A DNA stretch of 64,000 bases from CAYTGM01 sp964437365 (GCA_964437365.1 CAYTGM010000001.1:496001-560000), one strand, 5' to 3'. Positions 1 through 9,186 are shown, numbered from the stretch's first letter. The notes: generated from the letters alone by a model not told the origin. Made by a program: numbers and translations.

Positions 1-1115
1 GCCAGCTCGGCCGAATGCTCGCAGAAGCAGGGCAGAAGCTCGATCTCAATTTCCGGTTCCTTGACCCGGCGACAGAGATCTCTGCGAAGGGGCTTGGTGA
101 ACATCACTGCGCGGCCTACGAGGATGTTGATGCGCTTGAAGAGTTCTCTAATGGTCTCGACCATCTGACCTATGAATTTGAGAACGTCAGCCTGGAAAGC
201 GTGAATTGGCTCGCTAAGCGCGTTGACACAGCTCCCAATTCTGAAGCGCTTCGCGTCGCCCGGGATCGTTCTTTCGAAAAGAACGCTTTTCAGGACGTTG
301 GTATTCCCACACCGCCGTTTGCCTCCGTCTATTTTCGCGATGAGTTCGATGAGGCGATCGGCCGCATCGGTTATCCGTGTGTGATGAAGACACGTCGTTT
401 CGGTTATGATGGCAAAGGGCAACGGGTCATTAAGAATGAGGAAGACGCTGAAAAAGCGTGGGAAGAATTGAATGGGATTCCTCTCTTTCTGGAAGGATTT
501 GTTCCTTTTGATCGCGAACTTTCTCTTCTGGCAGTCCGCAATAGAGCAGGGGAGTGCAAGTTCTGGCCCCTGGTTGAAAATCATCATCGAGAGGGAATCC
601 TTCGTGTCTCGATTGCACCTGCTCCTGAGCTGGATAAAGAGCTGCAGGCATTAGCAGAAGACTATGCGCGTCGTCTCCTGAATAAATTGAATTATGTAGG
701 TGTTCTGGCCGTTGAGTTCTTCCAGACAGGCAAGCAACTGTTCGCGAACGAGATGGCACCCCGTGTCCATAACTCAGGGCACTGGTCCATTGAAGGTAGT
801 CAGACCAGTCAGTTCGAAAATCACCTTCGTGCGGTTTGTGATCTCGACCTGGGAGAGACGGAGTGTCCTCCTGTTTACAGCGTGATGCTCAATCTTATCG
901 GAGAGATGCCAGCATCTATCGGAAAGTTGGTGGAGAAAGGTTATCATCTTCATGACTACGACAAGGCGCCCAGACCTGGCAGGAAACTCGCCCATATCAC
1001 AGCTTGCTCAGAATCGAAGCAGGGTATTGCAGATCTGCTCAAAGAAAATGCTGTCGGAGACGTGCTCACCGACGAGCTTCGCCAATTACTTGAAAAACGT
1101 TTAGAAATACTTTGA
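1..1115 (+). CDS. purK: N5-carboxyaminoimidazole ribonucleotide synthase (PurK), 5' partial
   Basis: PurK catalyses the ATP- and bicarbonate-dependent carboxylation of AIR to N5-CAIR in purine synthesis, in the cytoplasm. The frame is open from base 3 and reads QLGRMLAEAG at the window edge, the usual PurK N-terminal signature. The ATG at 15 is therefore internal and the true start lies upstream of the window. Further PurK/ATP-grasp features follow: YEFENV, an MKTRRFGYDGKGQ ATP-binding stretch, and FANEMAPRVHNSGHWSIEG near the active site. It ends at TGA 1113-1115, with an 88-base gap before the antiporter gene. About 370 residues are visible, close to family length, so only a few N-terminal residues are missing. 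A purE partner, often adjacent, is not visible and may lie upstream. Confidence 0.95.
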   Translation, partial: QLGRMLAEAGQKLDLNFRFLDPATEISAKGLGEHHCAAYEDVDALEEFSNGLDHLTYEFENVSLESVNWLAKRVDTAPNSEALRVARDRSFEKNAFQDVGIPTPPFASVYFRDEFDEAIGRIGYPCVMKTRRFGYDGKGQRVIKNEEDAEKAWEELNGIPLFLEGFVPFDRELSLLAVRNRAGECKFWPLVENHHREGILRVSIAPAPELDKELQALAEDYARRLLNKLNYVGVLAVEFFQTGKQLFANEMAPRVHNSGHWSIEGSQTSQFENHLRAVCDLDLGETECPPVYSVMLNLIGEMPASIGKLVEKGYHLHDYDKAPRPGRKLAHITACSESKQGIADLLKENAVGDVLTDELRQLLEKRLEIL

Positions 1116-1203
1116 TCTCGTGCTTTCCGCCACTTCAAGGTCCTGATCAGTTGGATGCTCATTCTGATTGAATCAGCCCCTGGTTGTTTAATCGCGAGGC
1201 AAT

Positions 1204-2871
1204 ATGGAACTCTGGCACTTACTTCATGACGCACTGATTCTTCTGGCAGGCGCGGCGATCTTCGGAATCGTTCTGGAGAGGTTAGGGCAAAGCGCTCTTC
1301 TGGGATATCTGCTGGCAGGTATGGTTGTCGGACCTGGAGCGCTTGGTCTAGTCACTGATATTGAAGCAATCGAAGGGCTTGCCGAGCTGGGCGTTGCTCT
1401 TCTTCTTTTCAGCATCGGCTTGGAGTTCTCTATACGTCGCCTGTTAGCGCTTGGAAAAGTAGCGTTGCTCGGGGGAGCCTTACAAGTTGGACTGACGGCA
1501 CTTTTGATTGCTGGCATCGCGCTGGGCTTCGGTGCCGAGGTTAAGACGGCTCTCGCTATTGGCGTTGTTGCGGCACCCAGTAGTACGGCCTTCGTTCTGC
1601 GTCTCCTGCGGGATCGAGGAGAGATGGACAGCACTCATGGTCGAAACGCACTCGGTATTCTCCTCTTTCAAGATGCAGCTGTTGTGCCACTAGTGCTGAT
1701 TGTCAGTACACTTGGAGAGTCTGGGGAAAGTCAGTCGAGCCCCCTTGTTCGCACAGCTATATCGATAGGCGCGACAGTCCTGTTTATTGGTGTCTTCTAT
1801 CTGCTTAGTAATTATGTCATCCCCAAGCTATTCAATATGTCGACAGCTATTAAGAACCGTGAGATCTTCGTACTCATTGCGATTATCACCTGTATAGGTG
1901 CTGCTTTCGGTGCTCACGAGCTGAAACTTTCACCCGCGCTTGGTGCTTTCATCGCTGGAGTTCTGCTGGCTGAGAGTCCTTTTGCAACGCAGGTGAGGTC
2001 CGAAGTCGGTGGAATAAGAACGATCTTCCTGACACTCTTCTTCACGTCGGTGGGTATGCTTGCAGACTTTGAGTTTCTGAAGTCTCATTATGTGATTACA
2101 CTTCTTGCCACGGCGGGGATGCTTCTGATTAAGTTTACGATTATATACGCTCTGATGCGCTTCCTTAAGATGATGCACTCAACAGGGCTTGCAACAGGGC
2201 TATCACTGGCCCAGATGGGTGAGTTCGGTTTTGTGCTGGCAGGTATTGCTATCACAGGCAACTTGTTTAATGACTACATTGCTGACCTGCTTGTCTGGGT
2301 AACGTTGGCTTCTCTACTCGTCACTCCGGTGCTGGTTGTTTTTGCAGGAAAGGCTGCCTTAAAGACGAATCGTCTCTCTGGTATCGTTAAGATTCATAAG
2401 GACGCTATACCAACGGCGGAAGAGGAAGGTCATGCTCCGAAAGATCATGTGGTAGTTGTTGGATATGGGCCGGCTGCCCAGGAAGTTGTCAACGTTTTGC
2501 AGGAAAAAGGAGACGCCGTTGCTGTTGTTGAGCTCAATCCCAAGTCTGTTGAAATTGCACGAGCCCGTGGTGTCTATGCGTTAGTGGGCGATGCAAGCCA
2601 GGCTGAGGTGCTGGAGCATCTTGGTATCAGGCAAGCCAAGGCGGCGGTAGTGACGATTCCGGACCACCGGATTGCAGGAGAAATCATTCGTCAGATTCGG
2701 TGTGAAGTCCCAACACTTCCCGTTCTCGCTCGAGTCAGGCTCTCTCGCTATAAAGATGTGCTGATTGATGCTGGTGCGACCATTGCGGTGGATGAGGAGC
2801 AGCAGATCGGTACGGAGCTCTCTGAGCGTCTCTACTCAGAGGTGATGGCAGAGCAGGCGACAGACGCGTAA
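1204..2871 (+). CDS. CPA2-family monovalent cation:proton antiporter with TrkA-N domain (KefB/KefC/YbaL-like)
   Basis: This is an inner-membrane cation/proton antiporter, probably exchanging K+ or Na+ for H+. Residues 1 to about 385 are a run of hydrophobic segments with the CPA2 landmark GAFIAGVLLAESPF. A charged linker leads to a cytoplasmic Rossmann domain from about residue 417, HVVVVGYGPAAQEVV, which matches the RCK/TrkA-N nucleotide-binding fold. The 555-aa length fits a KefC-type architecture without a long C-terminal extension. The ATG at 1204 follows a modest GAGG ribosome-binding site. It is convergent with the DUF202 gene. Ion specificity cannot be read from the sequence. It lies just before a complex I gene cluster, but I see no shared regulation. 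Confidence 0.88.
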   Translation: MELWHLLHDALILLAGAAIFGIVLERLGQSALLGYLLAGMVVGPGALGLVTDIEAIEGLAELGVALLLFSIGLEFSIRRLLALGKVALLGGALQVGLTALLIAGIALGFGAEVKTALAIGVVAAPSSTAFVLRLLRDRGEMDSTHGRNALGILLFQDAAVVPLVLIVSTLGESGESQSSPLVRTAISIGATVLFIGVFYLLSNYVIPKLFNMSTAIKNREIFVLIAIITCIGAAFGAHELKLSPALGAFIAGVLLAESPFATQVRSEVGGIRTIFLTLFFTSVGMLADFEFLKSHYVITLLATAGMLLIKFTIIYALMRFLKMMHSTGLATGLSLAQMGEFGFVLAGIAITGNLFNDYIADLLVWVTLASLLVTPVLVVFAGKAALKTNRLSGIVKIHKDAIPTAEEEGHAPKDHVVVVGYGPAAQEVVNVLQEKGDAVAVVELNPKSVEIARARGVYALVGDASQAEVLEHLGIRQAKAAVVTIPDHRIAGEIIRQIRCEVPTLPVLARVRLSRYKDVLIDAGATIAVDEEQQIGTELSERLYSEVMAEQATDA

Positions 2872-2910
2872 GTCTACTGGAATGAAACCTTGAATGATTT
2901 TATTTGTGAT

Positions 2911-3252
2911 TCATGATTTCAAGATGAAATAAGAACAGACAACGCACGTTCCAACGGTGGAGATCCCTAAATACCTGATGAGGTCTCTCTGGTTCGCTTT
3001 TTCGTCCTTTCCGTGAATGAGCCTCCTTGTGAACACATAGCTTTGAATGCTGGAGACCACCGCGAAGAGAGTCGCAATGATACAAAGTAGCGCGGCGAGG
3101 TAGTAATTGTTCCAGTTTGCTGCCTGATCTGAAATCAGGTCGAACCGGGTGATGGCAAAGGCAGCACCCAGGAGAGCCAGTTCTGTTCTGAACCAGGCTA
3201 GCAAAGTTCGCTGAATTGCCAGGTAAGTATTCCCTGTCTTGAGATTAATCAT
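2911..3252 (-). CDS. DUF202 small membrane protein
   Basis: This 113-aa protein of unknown function begins MINLKTGNTYLAIQRTLLAW and carries the DUF202 hallmark RTLLAWFRTELALLG, followed by about three transmembrane segments. The reading frame can be extended upstream to 3504, but the extra 84 residues look non-coding (basic, Cys/Ser-rich, no family match). I therefore place the start at the ATG on the minus strand at 3252. A purine-rich CTCCTCGGAG lies about 15 bases upstream of that start. DUF202 proteins are widespread in bacteria, and some members sit next to transporters. This one is convergent with the antiporter gene and divergent from nuoG. Confidence 0.75.
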   Translation of the reverse strand: MINLKTGNTYLAIQRTLLAWFRTELALLGAAFAITRFDLISDQAANWNNYYLAALLCIIATLFAVVSSIQSYVFTRRLIHGKDEKANQRDLIRYLGISTVGTCVVCSYFILKS

Positions 3253-3405
3253 GGTGTACTCTGACCGCTCCGAGGAGTCTGATTTAGTCCGAATAAATGT
3301 CTGTAAACCACAAGAATGTAGGTTCTCGAGCATCCTGCAATGCGAAACACGGCCTTTTATTAAGGAAAGCGCTCGAAACCCAAGATTCTCGTTGATCGCC
3401 CCTGA

Positions 3406-3450
3406 GCTTGTGAAGAAATTCACAAGCCCTCCGGGAATAGCCATTCCCGG
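3406..3450. repeat. Two adjacent perfect inverted repeats upstream of nuoG
   Basis: There are two back-to-back hairpins. The first is GCTTGTGA (3406-3413), a 6-base loop, then TCACAAGC (3420-3427). The second is CCGGGAAT (3431-3438), loop AGCC, then ATTCCCGG (3443-3450). Only three bases separate them. They lie about 80 bases before the nuoG start in the divergent DUF202/nuoG region. No T-run follows on the plus strand. They could be operator dyads, a leader structure, or terminators of an upstream minor transcript. Confidence 0.6.
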
Positions 3451-3466
3451 CGTGGAATATGCCTGA

Positions 3467-3496
3467 TTGACACACACCGATTCCATTTCCCTGAAT
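3467..3496 (+). promoter_or_regulatory. Candidate sigma70-like promoter for nuoG
   Basis: A perfect TTGACA hexamer at 3467-3472 lies 64 bases before the nuoG ATG. The best -10 at the right distance, CTGAAT (3491-3496, 18-base spacer), matches the consensus poorly. If this promoter is real, the double hairpin at 3406-3450 lies just upstream of the -35 box rather than in the transcript. Confidence 0.3.
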
Positions 3497-3530
3497 CGCC
3501 TCAATCTTTACCTTATAACGGAACGTTTTC

Positions 3531-6242
3531 ATGCCTGATCAGAGTATTCATCCTGCCCTCCAGCCTGACACATCACAAGAAGTGAAAGTTGTCATTAACG
3601 GCAAAGAGGTCACGGGATATAAGGGAGAGACCATCATAAATGTTGCCGCTAGAGAGGACGTTTACATTCCTCACTACTGCTGGCACCCCTCCCTCAGCGT
3701 TGCAGGAAACTGTCGTCTTTGCCTGGTGGAAGTACATCAGCCAAACCCTCGCGACGATAATAAGTTAGCTCCTCTTCCGAAACCCGTTATCGCCTGCCAG
3801 ACTCCCATTTCTCCCGGGATGCATGTTTTCACAGAATCTGAGCTGGCTAAGGAATGTCAGAATGGAATGATGGAGTTTCTTCTGGCGAACCACCCTCTCG
3901 ATTGTCCGATTTGCGATCGTGGGGGAGAGTGCATGCTTCAGCGTTACAGCATGGAATACGGAGCGGGTCACGCCCGCATGGCGGACAAGAAGCGCAAGTT
4001 TAAGAAGCCTCAATTTGATACTCTCATCGATATTGAACGAAACCGCTGCATCATGTGCACCCGCTGCGTCCGCTTTTGCGACGAAGTAGGTGGTGAGCAT
4101 GTGATGGGTGTTTTCGACCGAGGAGAGGGCAACTACATCGGTACCTTTGGTCGTGGCCCTGTCTCAAATATTCTTAGTGGTAATGTGATAGATCTCTGTC
4201 CTGTTGGTTGTCTGACCAGTAAGCCTTTTCGCTTCAAGGCACGCGTCTGGGAATTGATGCAGACTCAATCAACGAGCATTTGGGATGCATCTGGAGCCAA
4301 AGTTACACACTGGACTCGAAATGGTAAGTTGTATAGAACCACCCCTCCATCTCGTAAGCACCATGGCTCCTACACCGTTAACGAAGATACAGAAGAGTTT
4401 ATCGACAATATCGCACGCTTCGGTTCTGACTTTGCCCTGCACGAAAAGAGATGGGATGAGAGTCGCATTGAATTAGGTGGTACTCTCCTTCCAGCAGCCT
4501 TCTCCGAGGCAGTGATGCAGGCCGCACAGGGCTTCCAGAAAATTAAAGAAAACCATGGCGGCAAGGCGATAGCAACTCTCGTCAGCCCACGCGCCACCAT
4601 GGAAGAAGGGTATCTTGCAGGAAAACTGGCAAGAACCGTTTTTGAATCAGATAATATAGACTGGCGGATGAGTTTTCAGACAACAAAAGCCGCCGAAGCC
4701 GCTTCTCTTGCTTTTGAGCATGCCAGCGGAGACCTCAACGGAGGCTTCGATGCTGTCATTCTTGTAAATGGTGATTACCTGCACCAGGTGCCGACTTTCG
4801 CCATGCATGTTAAAGAGTATGCGCGATTAAATAATAAGCCAATCATTCTTATTGGTCACCATCATGACAATTATTTCGCGCCTCACAGCAGTCTTAAGTT
4901 TCACTGTGCACCCGGTCAGTCAGCAAAAGCACTCCAGCTTCTTGGAAATGCTGTGAAAGGTGACAAGGCTTCAGAAGGCGAGCTGGCAAGCCTCTTCAAC
5001 GTTGATGGCGAGCGCGTAGAAGCTCTCCTGACAACATTGAAATCTGATGACGTTAAGAAGGGGCTGATTATTCAGTCGCTCGAAGATATGAACGGTGCGT
5101 TTCTCCCATCCGAAGTCCCGGCTGCGATCACACTCAGGCAGGACCTTGGGGATAACTGGGGCTATATGCCAGTTCTCAGGGATAGAAACGCTTTTGGTCT
5201 CTATACAGTTGGATCCATGCCAGGCCGTTTGCCAGCAGAAGAAGCCAAAGTACGTGATATATGGGGTCTTGAAGAGGATTCGGTTCTGGCAATGGAAGGT
5301 GGAATTCCAGCCAGTGATCTCGTTGAAGCCATTGAAGATGGAAGAATTAAAGGACTGCTTTGTCTCGGTGCTGACGCCCTTTATTCTCACCCTGAGCAGG
5401 ATAAGCTTCTGGAGGCTCTCGATAAATTAGAGTGGTTTGTTGTCTCTGACCTTTTCGAGTCCGACATCACAAGGAAGGCTGATATCTTTATCGCAGCTGC
5501 CTCGAACCTTGAGCGCGACGGTACCTACTGTGATTTGGAAGGTAACCTTGCACGGCTCGTGACAACTGAAGGTCTCATCGGTGGTGCTCGTCCCGACTGG
5601 GAATTTCTTACAGGTCTCGCAACGATCCTTGGCTCGGAGAGCTTTAATTATGAGTCTGTTGAAGATGCATTTAATGAGATGATGAGTCTCATTGCTCCTG
5701 ATTTTAAGGGGAGTTTCAGGGGGCTTGAGTTGAGTGGTCCAGAGAATGATGTGACAATTAAAGATCCAGGTGGTGCCAGAAAGAACACAGCAGAATATAA
5801 TCCCGGTGACTATCGAGTCGATGGTGCTCATTTTCGATTCTGCGGAGAACCCATTTCAGCCAATGGCGAAGGTCATGAAAGCAGCGTTGTTTCTGCGAAC
5901 GATGGGGAGTTTCTCCTGACTTGGGGAGAGCATGTTCAGGGAGATGACTATCACCTTAATCATGCTTCTATTCGTGAAATTCTTCAGGCAGAAGCTTATA
6001 TTGAAATCAATCCTGCGGATGCAGAAAAGCTTGGAATTGATGACAAGTTGATCAGGTACGAAGGAAAGCTGGTTGTTGACGGTGTTGAACATGAAACCCA
6101 GATCGCCATCGCCTCTGGCCCCGCGGCTGGATCTCTCTACGTTCCCATGGGACTTGGGGGGCCAGACTTCGCAGGTCGTGACAAGCCGATTATCGGCAAG
6201 CTTGAAGTAGTTGGAGTGCTGGAAACAGCAGGGGTTGGGTAA
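3531..6242 (+). CDS. nuoG: NADH-quinone oxidoreductase subunit G (NuoG)
   Basis: NuoG is the large iron-sulfur subunit of the peripheral arm of complex I and passes electrons from the NADH module towards the quinone site. The N-terminus holds a plant-type [2Fe-2S] domain (CWHPSLSVAGNCRLCLVEV). Next come the His/Cys cluster region and HPLDCPICDRGGECMLQ, then CIMCTRCVRFC, binding further clusters. The rest is a molybdopterin-oxidoreductase-like domain ending in a C-terminal dinucleotide-binding-like beta domain. At 903 aa it matches full-length NuoG. The ATG at 3531 is the only sensible start. It opens this cluster. nuoA-F are absent upstream, so the complex I genes are split between loci. A 206-base gap follows before nuoH, long compared with the rest of the operon. 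Confidence 0.96.
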   Translation: MPDQSIHPALQPDTSQEVKVVINGKEVTGYKGETIINVAAREDVYIPHYCWHPSLSVAGNCRLCLVEVHQPNPRDDNKLAPLPKPVIACQTPISPGMHVFTESELAKECQNGMMEFLLANHPLDCPICDRGGECMLQRYSMEYGAGHARMADKKRKFKKPQFDTLIDIERNRCIMCTRCVRFCDEVGGEHVMGVFDRGEGNYIGTFGRGPVSNILSGNVIDLCPVGCLTSKPFRFKARVWELMQTQSTSIWDASGAKVTHWTRNGKLYRTTPPSRKHHGSYTVNEDTEEFIDNIARFGSDFALHEKRWDESRIELGGTLLPAAFSEAVMQAAQGFQKIKENHGGKAIATLVSPRATMEEGYLAGKLARTVFESDNIDWRMSFQTTKAAEAASLAFEHASGDLNGGFDAVILVNGDYLHQVPTFAMHVKEYARLNNKPIILIGHHHDNYFAPHSSLKFHCAPGQSAKALQLLGNAVKGDKASEGELASLFNVDGERVEALLTTLKSDDVKKGLIIQSLEDMNGAFLPSEVPAAITLRQDLGDNWGYMPVLRDRNAFGLYTVGSMPGRLPAEEAKVRDIWGLEEDSVLAMEGGIPASDLVEAIEDGRIKGLLCLGADALYSHPEQDKLLEALDKLEWFVVSDLFESDITRKADIFIAAASNLERDGTYCDLEGNLARLVTTEGLIGGARPDWEFLTGLATILGSESFNYESVEDAFNEMMSLIAPDFKGSFRGLELSGPENDVTIKDPGGARKNTAEYNPGDYRVDGAHFRFCGEPISANGEGHESSVVSANDGEFLLTWGEHVQGDDYHLNHASIREILQAEAYIEINPADAEKLGIDDKLIRYEGKLVVDGVEHETQIAIASGPAAGSLYVPMGLGGPDFAGRDKPIIGKLEVVGVLETAGVG

Positions 6243-6329
6243 GCTGCTTTAGCAGTGGAATTGTACGCCTCGCAGGTAAACGCTTGCGAGAAGTCACCTT
6301 GGGGTTTGCTGAATAAGGCATTGACTCTG

Positions 6330-6360
6330 GGGCGCTCTGCGTCCTTAAGTCTCGGCGCCC
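6330..6360 (+). repeat. Inverted repeat in the nuoG-nuoH gap
   Basis: GGGCGC at 6330-6335 pairs with GCGCCC at 6355-6360 around a 19-base loop. A run of six T lies about 20 bases further on. It could weakly attenuate readthrough from nuoG into nuoH, but the loop is long and the T-run is displaced. Confidence 0.3.
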
Positions 6361-6448
6361 TATGATGACTGAAACTTTGTGAATTTTTTCTCGAAGTCCT
6401 TTGGGACCACCACATCACCCTCCGAAATGGAGAAATTTGGGACGCCAC

Positions 6449-7843
6449 ATGCAGTTGCCCTTTAGTATTCAACCGCTTTTTGATTTCGTTGGACAGTTTC
6501 TAAGTAACGACCCAACTGTTGGTTCGGCATACGCCTTTGTTATTATCACAGCGGTCATTAAGATCGCACTGATTCTGGGTGGTCTCCTTCAGGTCATCCC
6601 TTTCATTATCCTTCTTGAGAGAAAGATCATTGGATGGGTTCAGGATCGTCCCGGACCTAACCGAGCTGGCCCTCTGGGTATCCTCCATGGTATTCTCGAC
6701 GGTGTGAAGCTCTTCTTTAAAGAAGAAATCACACCCGCTGGAGTCGACCGGACTCTCTATCTTCTCGCTCCTGCCCTTGTTGTGATTCCAGCGTTCCTCG
6801 CGCTCTGCCTCGTTCCAGTTGGTCCAGTGATCGATGGTCACCATCTGGATGCTCTTGCATCATTTCTCCAGCTTGATCCCGCTGTTGTCGGATCGACCGG
6901 GGTTGTTCAGGAAGTTGCGCTGGCAATCACTAACCCTAATGTTGGTATCCTTTACGTCCTGGCGATTACTTCCATGGGTGTTTATGGCATCACGCTGGCA
7001 GGATGGGCTTCTAATAATAAATGGTCTCTCCTGGGCGGTATTCGTGCCTCTGCACAAATGGTGAGCTATGAGATTACCTTATCCCTGTCGATTATCGGAG
7101 TTCTACTTCTTTCTGGAAGTCTGAACCTTTATGATATTATTGAGACTCAAGAGGGCGGCTTCTGGCGCTGGCATGTGATTGCTCAGCCCGTTGCCTTCAT
7201 CATGTTTATTGTCGCAATGTTTGCTGAGACGAACCGTCTTCCTTTCGACCTTGCAGAAGCAGAAGCAGAACTCACCGGTGGCTTTCACACTGAGTATTCT
7301 TCCATGAGATTTGCGCTCTTCTTCCTTGGGGAGTACGTGAACATGGTGATTGTCAGTGCTATGTGCACAACGCTCTTCCTTGGTGGATTTCTTTCGCCAA
7401 TCCCTCTCGAGCTCTTTGGAACCAGCTGGGCAGCACTCGAGGCTTCCTATGGATGGGCAGCCGCCTTGCCTTATTACCTCGGTGGACCGCTGATCTGGGT
7501 TCCTGCAAAAGTTTCTTTCTTCATCTTCCTGTTTATCTTCGCTCGCGCTACATTGCCACGTCTGCGCTATGACCAGCTGATGAGCCTTGGATGGAAGCGT
7601 CTTCTCCCTATTGGACTTGTTAACCTTGTTATTACGGCTGTTATCGTGGCGATTGATATGGCTACAACACCTAACGGCGAGATTGAGTTACTGACTAAGT
7701 TTATTCTGGGTGGAGTGACATTAGCTCTGTTTCTTGGCTGGGATTTACTCGTCTTTTCTCCAAATCGCCGGAAACAACTGGCCAAAGATTATCAGAATTA
7801 CTCAGCCAGCAAAGACAGCGGAGATCCTGCGCTGGCATCGTGA
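6449..7843 (+). CDS. nuoH: NADH-quinone oxidoreductase subunit H (NuoH)
   Basis: NuoH is the membrane subunit that forms much of the quinone chamber and links the peripheral arm to the proton-pumping arm. Characteristic stretches are LLERKIIGWVQDRPGPNRAG near the N-terminus and ETNRLPFDLAEAEAELTGGF followed by HTEYSSMRFALFFLGEY. These are the acidic loop and E-channel segments of the family. The frame opens at 6401, but the first 16 residues (PPHHPPKW-type) look spurious. The ATG at 6449, reading MQLPFSIQPLFD, is the better start and gives 464 aa. This is longer than many NuoH proteins, with extra sequence after the helix near SPIPLELFG and a charged tail. Confidence 0.95.
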   Translation: MQLPFSIQPLFDFVGQFLSNDPTVGSAYAFVIITAVIKIALILGGLLQVIPFIILLERKIIGWVQDRPGPNRAGPLGILHGILDGVKLFFKEEITPAGVDRTLYLLAPALVVIPAFLALCLVPVGPVIDGHHLDALASFLQLDPAVVGSTGVVQEVALAITNPNVGILYVLAITSMGVYGITLAGWASNNKWSLLGGIRASAQMVSYEITLSLSIIGVLLLSGSLNLYDIIETQEGGFWRWHVIAQPVAFIMFIVAMFAETNRLPFDLAEAEAELTGGFHTEYSSMRFALFFLGEYVNMVIVSAMCTTLFLGGFLSPIPLELFGTSWAALEASYGWAAALPYYLGGPLIWVPAKVSFFIFLFIFARATLPRLRYDQLMSLGWKRLLPIGLVNLVITAVIVAIDMATTPNGEIELLTKFILGGVTLALFLGWDLLVFSPNRRKQLAKDYQNYSASKDSGDPALAS

Positions 7844-7847
7844 CCGC

Positions 7848-7876
7848 TTGAATAATACCCGAGTGCTGTTATTCAA
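7848..7876 (+). repeat. Inverted repeat between nuoH and nuoI
   Basis: TTGAATAA (7848-7855) pairs perfectly with TTATTCAA (7869-7876). Two further inner pairs, one of them G-U, extend the stem. It fills most of the 81-base nuoH-nuoI gap and has no T-run, so an mRNA-stabilising or processing hairpin is more likely than a terminator. Confidence 0.5.
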
Positions 7877-7924
7877 CAATTGAAAGCAGCGCAAAACTTT
7901 CGGGAAGGACGTGATCAGGACGAT

Positions 7925-8557
7925 ATGTTACTTGAATTCATGAAAGGTTTCTCAATCGCCGGACGGCACATTGTGAAATACCTGTTTGGTGATGGGAACG
8001 TGACACTGGAATATCCAGAGGTTAAACGCGAGCAACCGGCGTTTTTCCGCGGGCGTCATCGCTTGCAGCGCTATGAGGATGGCCTGGAAAGATGTGTGGG
8101 CTGTGCTCTGTGCGCCGCTGTCTGTCCGTCTGAGGCGATCTATCTTGAGGCTGCTGAAAATCAGCCTGATCATCAGATCTCAGCAGGCGAGAGGTATGCA
8201 GAAATCTACCAGATTCACCTGCTCAGATGTATCTTTTGTGGTTTCTGCGAAGAAGCCTGCCCAGAGAACGCGATCATTATGGGCCCAAGCTATGAGCTGG
8301 CGATGGATCGCCGACCAGATTTCATATCAGGCAAGGTTGATATGTTGGATCCACCCGAAAAAGGATTCGGATCCTACCATGACTATGACCCGTATGTTTC
8401 TCACGTCAGTGAAGACGCAGACAAGGGCGCTAAGGCTGATCCGTGGACGATCACTAAGCCAGCGACCAAGAAAGTTGGCGTTGAGCTGGCAGCTGCAGCC
8501 GTTGGTGCAGATGAAGATCGACAACAGGACCACGAGTCGGGCGAACAGGGAAGTTAA
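7925..8557 (+). CDS. nuoI: NADH-quinone oxidoreductase subunit I (NuoI)
   Basis: NuoI is the two-[4Fe-4S] ferredoxin-like subunit that carries electrons through N6a and N6b to the last cluster before quinone. Two CxxCxxCxxxCP motifs are plain: CVGCALCAAVCP and CIFCGFCEEACP. The start is the ATG at 7925 (MLLEFMKGFSIAGRH), with AGGA just upstream. An in-frame TTG at 7880 would add 15 unlike residues. The protein is 210 aa. A C-terminal tail after the ferredoxin core is rich in Lys, Ala, Asp and Gln and has no motif I recognise. Confidence 0.95.
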   Translation: MLLEFMKGFSIAGRHIVKYLFGDGNVTLEYPEVKREQPAFFRGRHRLQRYEDGLERCVGCALCAAVCPSEAIYLEAAENQPDHQISAGERYAEIYQIHLLRCIFCGFCEEACPENAIIMGPSYELAMDRRPDFISGKVDMLDPPEKGFGSYHDYDPYVSHVSEDADKGAKADPWTITKPATKKVGVELAAAAVGADEDRQQDHESGEQGS

Positions 8558-8567
8558 TTCTTATACT

Positions 8568-8597
8568 CGGCGCCGGCATTCTTCCGGTGCCGGTTTT
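8568..8597 (+). terminator. GC-rich hairpin with short T-run between nuoI and nuoJ
   Basis: CGGCGCCGG (8568-8576) pairs with CCGGTGCCG (8584-8592), nine pairs with one G-U, around a 7-base loop, followed by TTTT. It has the form of an intrinsic terminator, yet nuoJ begins only 30 bases on with a good AAGGAAG site. Partial attenuation or a 3'-end stabiliser inside the operon is likely. Confidence 0.5.
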
Positions 8598-8622
8598 GTG
8601 AAGAAAGGAAGTCTTTTCAAAT

Positions 8623-9183
8623 ATGGGTCTGGTCATCTATTCCGCCCTCTTTCTCATTACGATCGCGTTTGCGCTTGGTGTTCTCTTTAACAAGAATACA
8701 GTCAAGAGTGCGGTATGCCTCGTTGGGGTGATGCTAAGTATTGCAGTCAACTATCTCCTCCTTCGTGCTGAATTTGTTGCCTTCATCCAGATCGTTGTCT
8801 ATGCAGGCGCGATCATGGTTCTCTTCCTTTTCGTCATTATGCTTCTAAATCTCAAGGAAGCAGAGACTACCCCCTGGTATTTACGAAGCACTCGCTTTTG
8901 GGCAGGAGCTTTAGGCATATCCTTTTTCTTCGTGATAGCGGTGGGAATCTTTATGTTTCCTCTCTCTGGCGAGAGTGCAGCAACGCTCGCCAAGGAACAG
9001 GCAATTGCAGAATCGGGTACATCCGAAGTTATTCTCGTTGCCACCATGATGATAACGAAATTCGTCGTTCCATTTATTCTCACTTCCGTCCTTTTGCTAG
9101 TTGCCGTCATCGGTGCGATCGTTATGGCGCGTCGTAAAGACGAAGATGGAAATGAAATCGTCATTGAAGAGGAGCTTGCTTAA
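8623..9183 (+). CDS. nuoJ: NADH-quinone oxidoreductase subunit J (NuoJ)
   Basis: NuoJ is a small five-helix membrane subunit of complex I. The sequence shows the family's FVAFIQIVVYAGAIMVLFLF segment and several hydrophobic helices over 186 aa. The loop before the last helix (about residues 110-135) is fairly long and holds Glu, Ala and Ser. The ATG at 8623 is preceded by AAGGAAG at good spacing. nuoK follows after three bases, so the two are surely co-translated. Confidence 0.93.
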   Translation: MGLVIYSALFLITIAFALGVLFNKNTVKSAVCLVGVMLSIAVNYLLLRAEFVAFIQIVVYAGAIMVLFLFVIMLLNLKEAETTPWYLRSTRFWAGALGISFFFVIAVGIFMFPLSGESAATLAKEQAIAESGTSEVILVATMMITKFVVPFILTSVLLLVAVIGAIVMARRKDEDGNEIVIEEELA

Positions 9184-9186
9184 CCT

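Noticed and set aside
3253..3504. N-terminal extension of the DUF202 frame
   Set aside because: The extra 84 residues do not resemble the family and cover the hairpin and promoter region of nuoG.
8073..8690. 205-codon plus-strand frame overlapping nuoI and nuoJ
   Set aside because: It is out of frame with the clear nuoI ferredoxin motifs and nuoJ start, and its translation resembles nothing.
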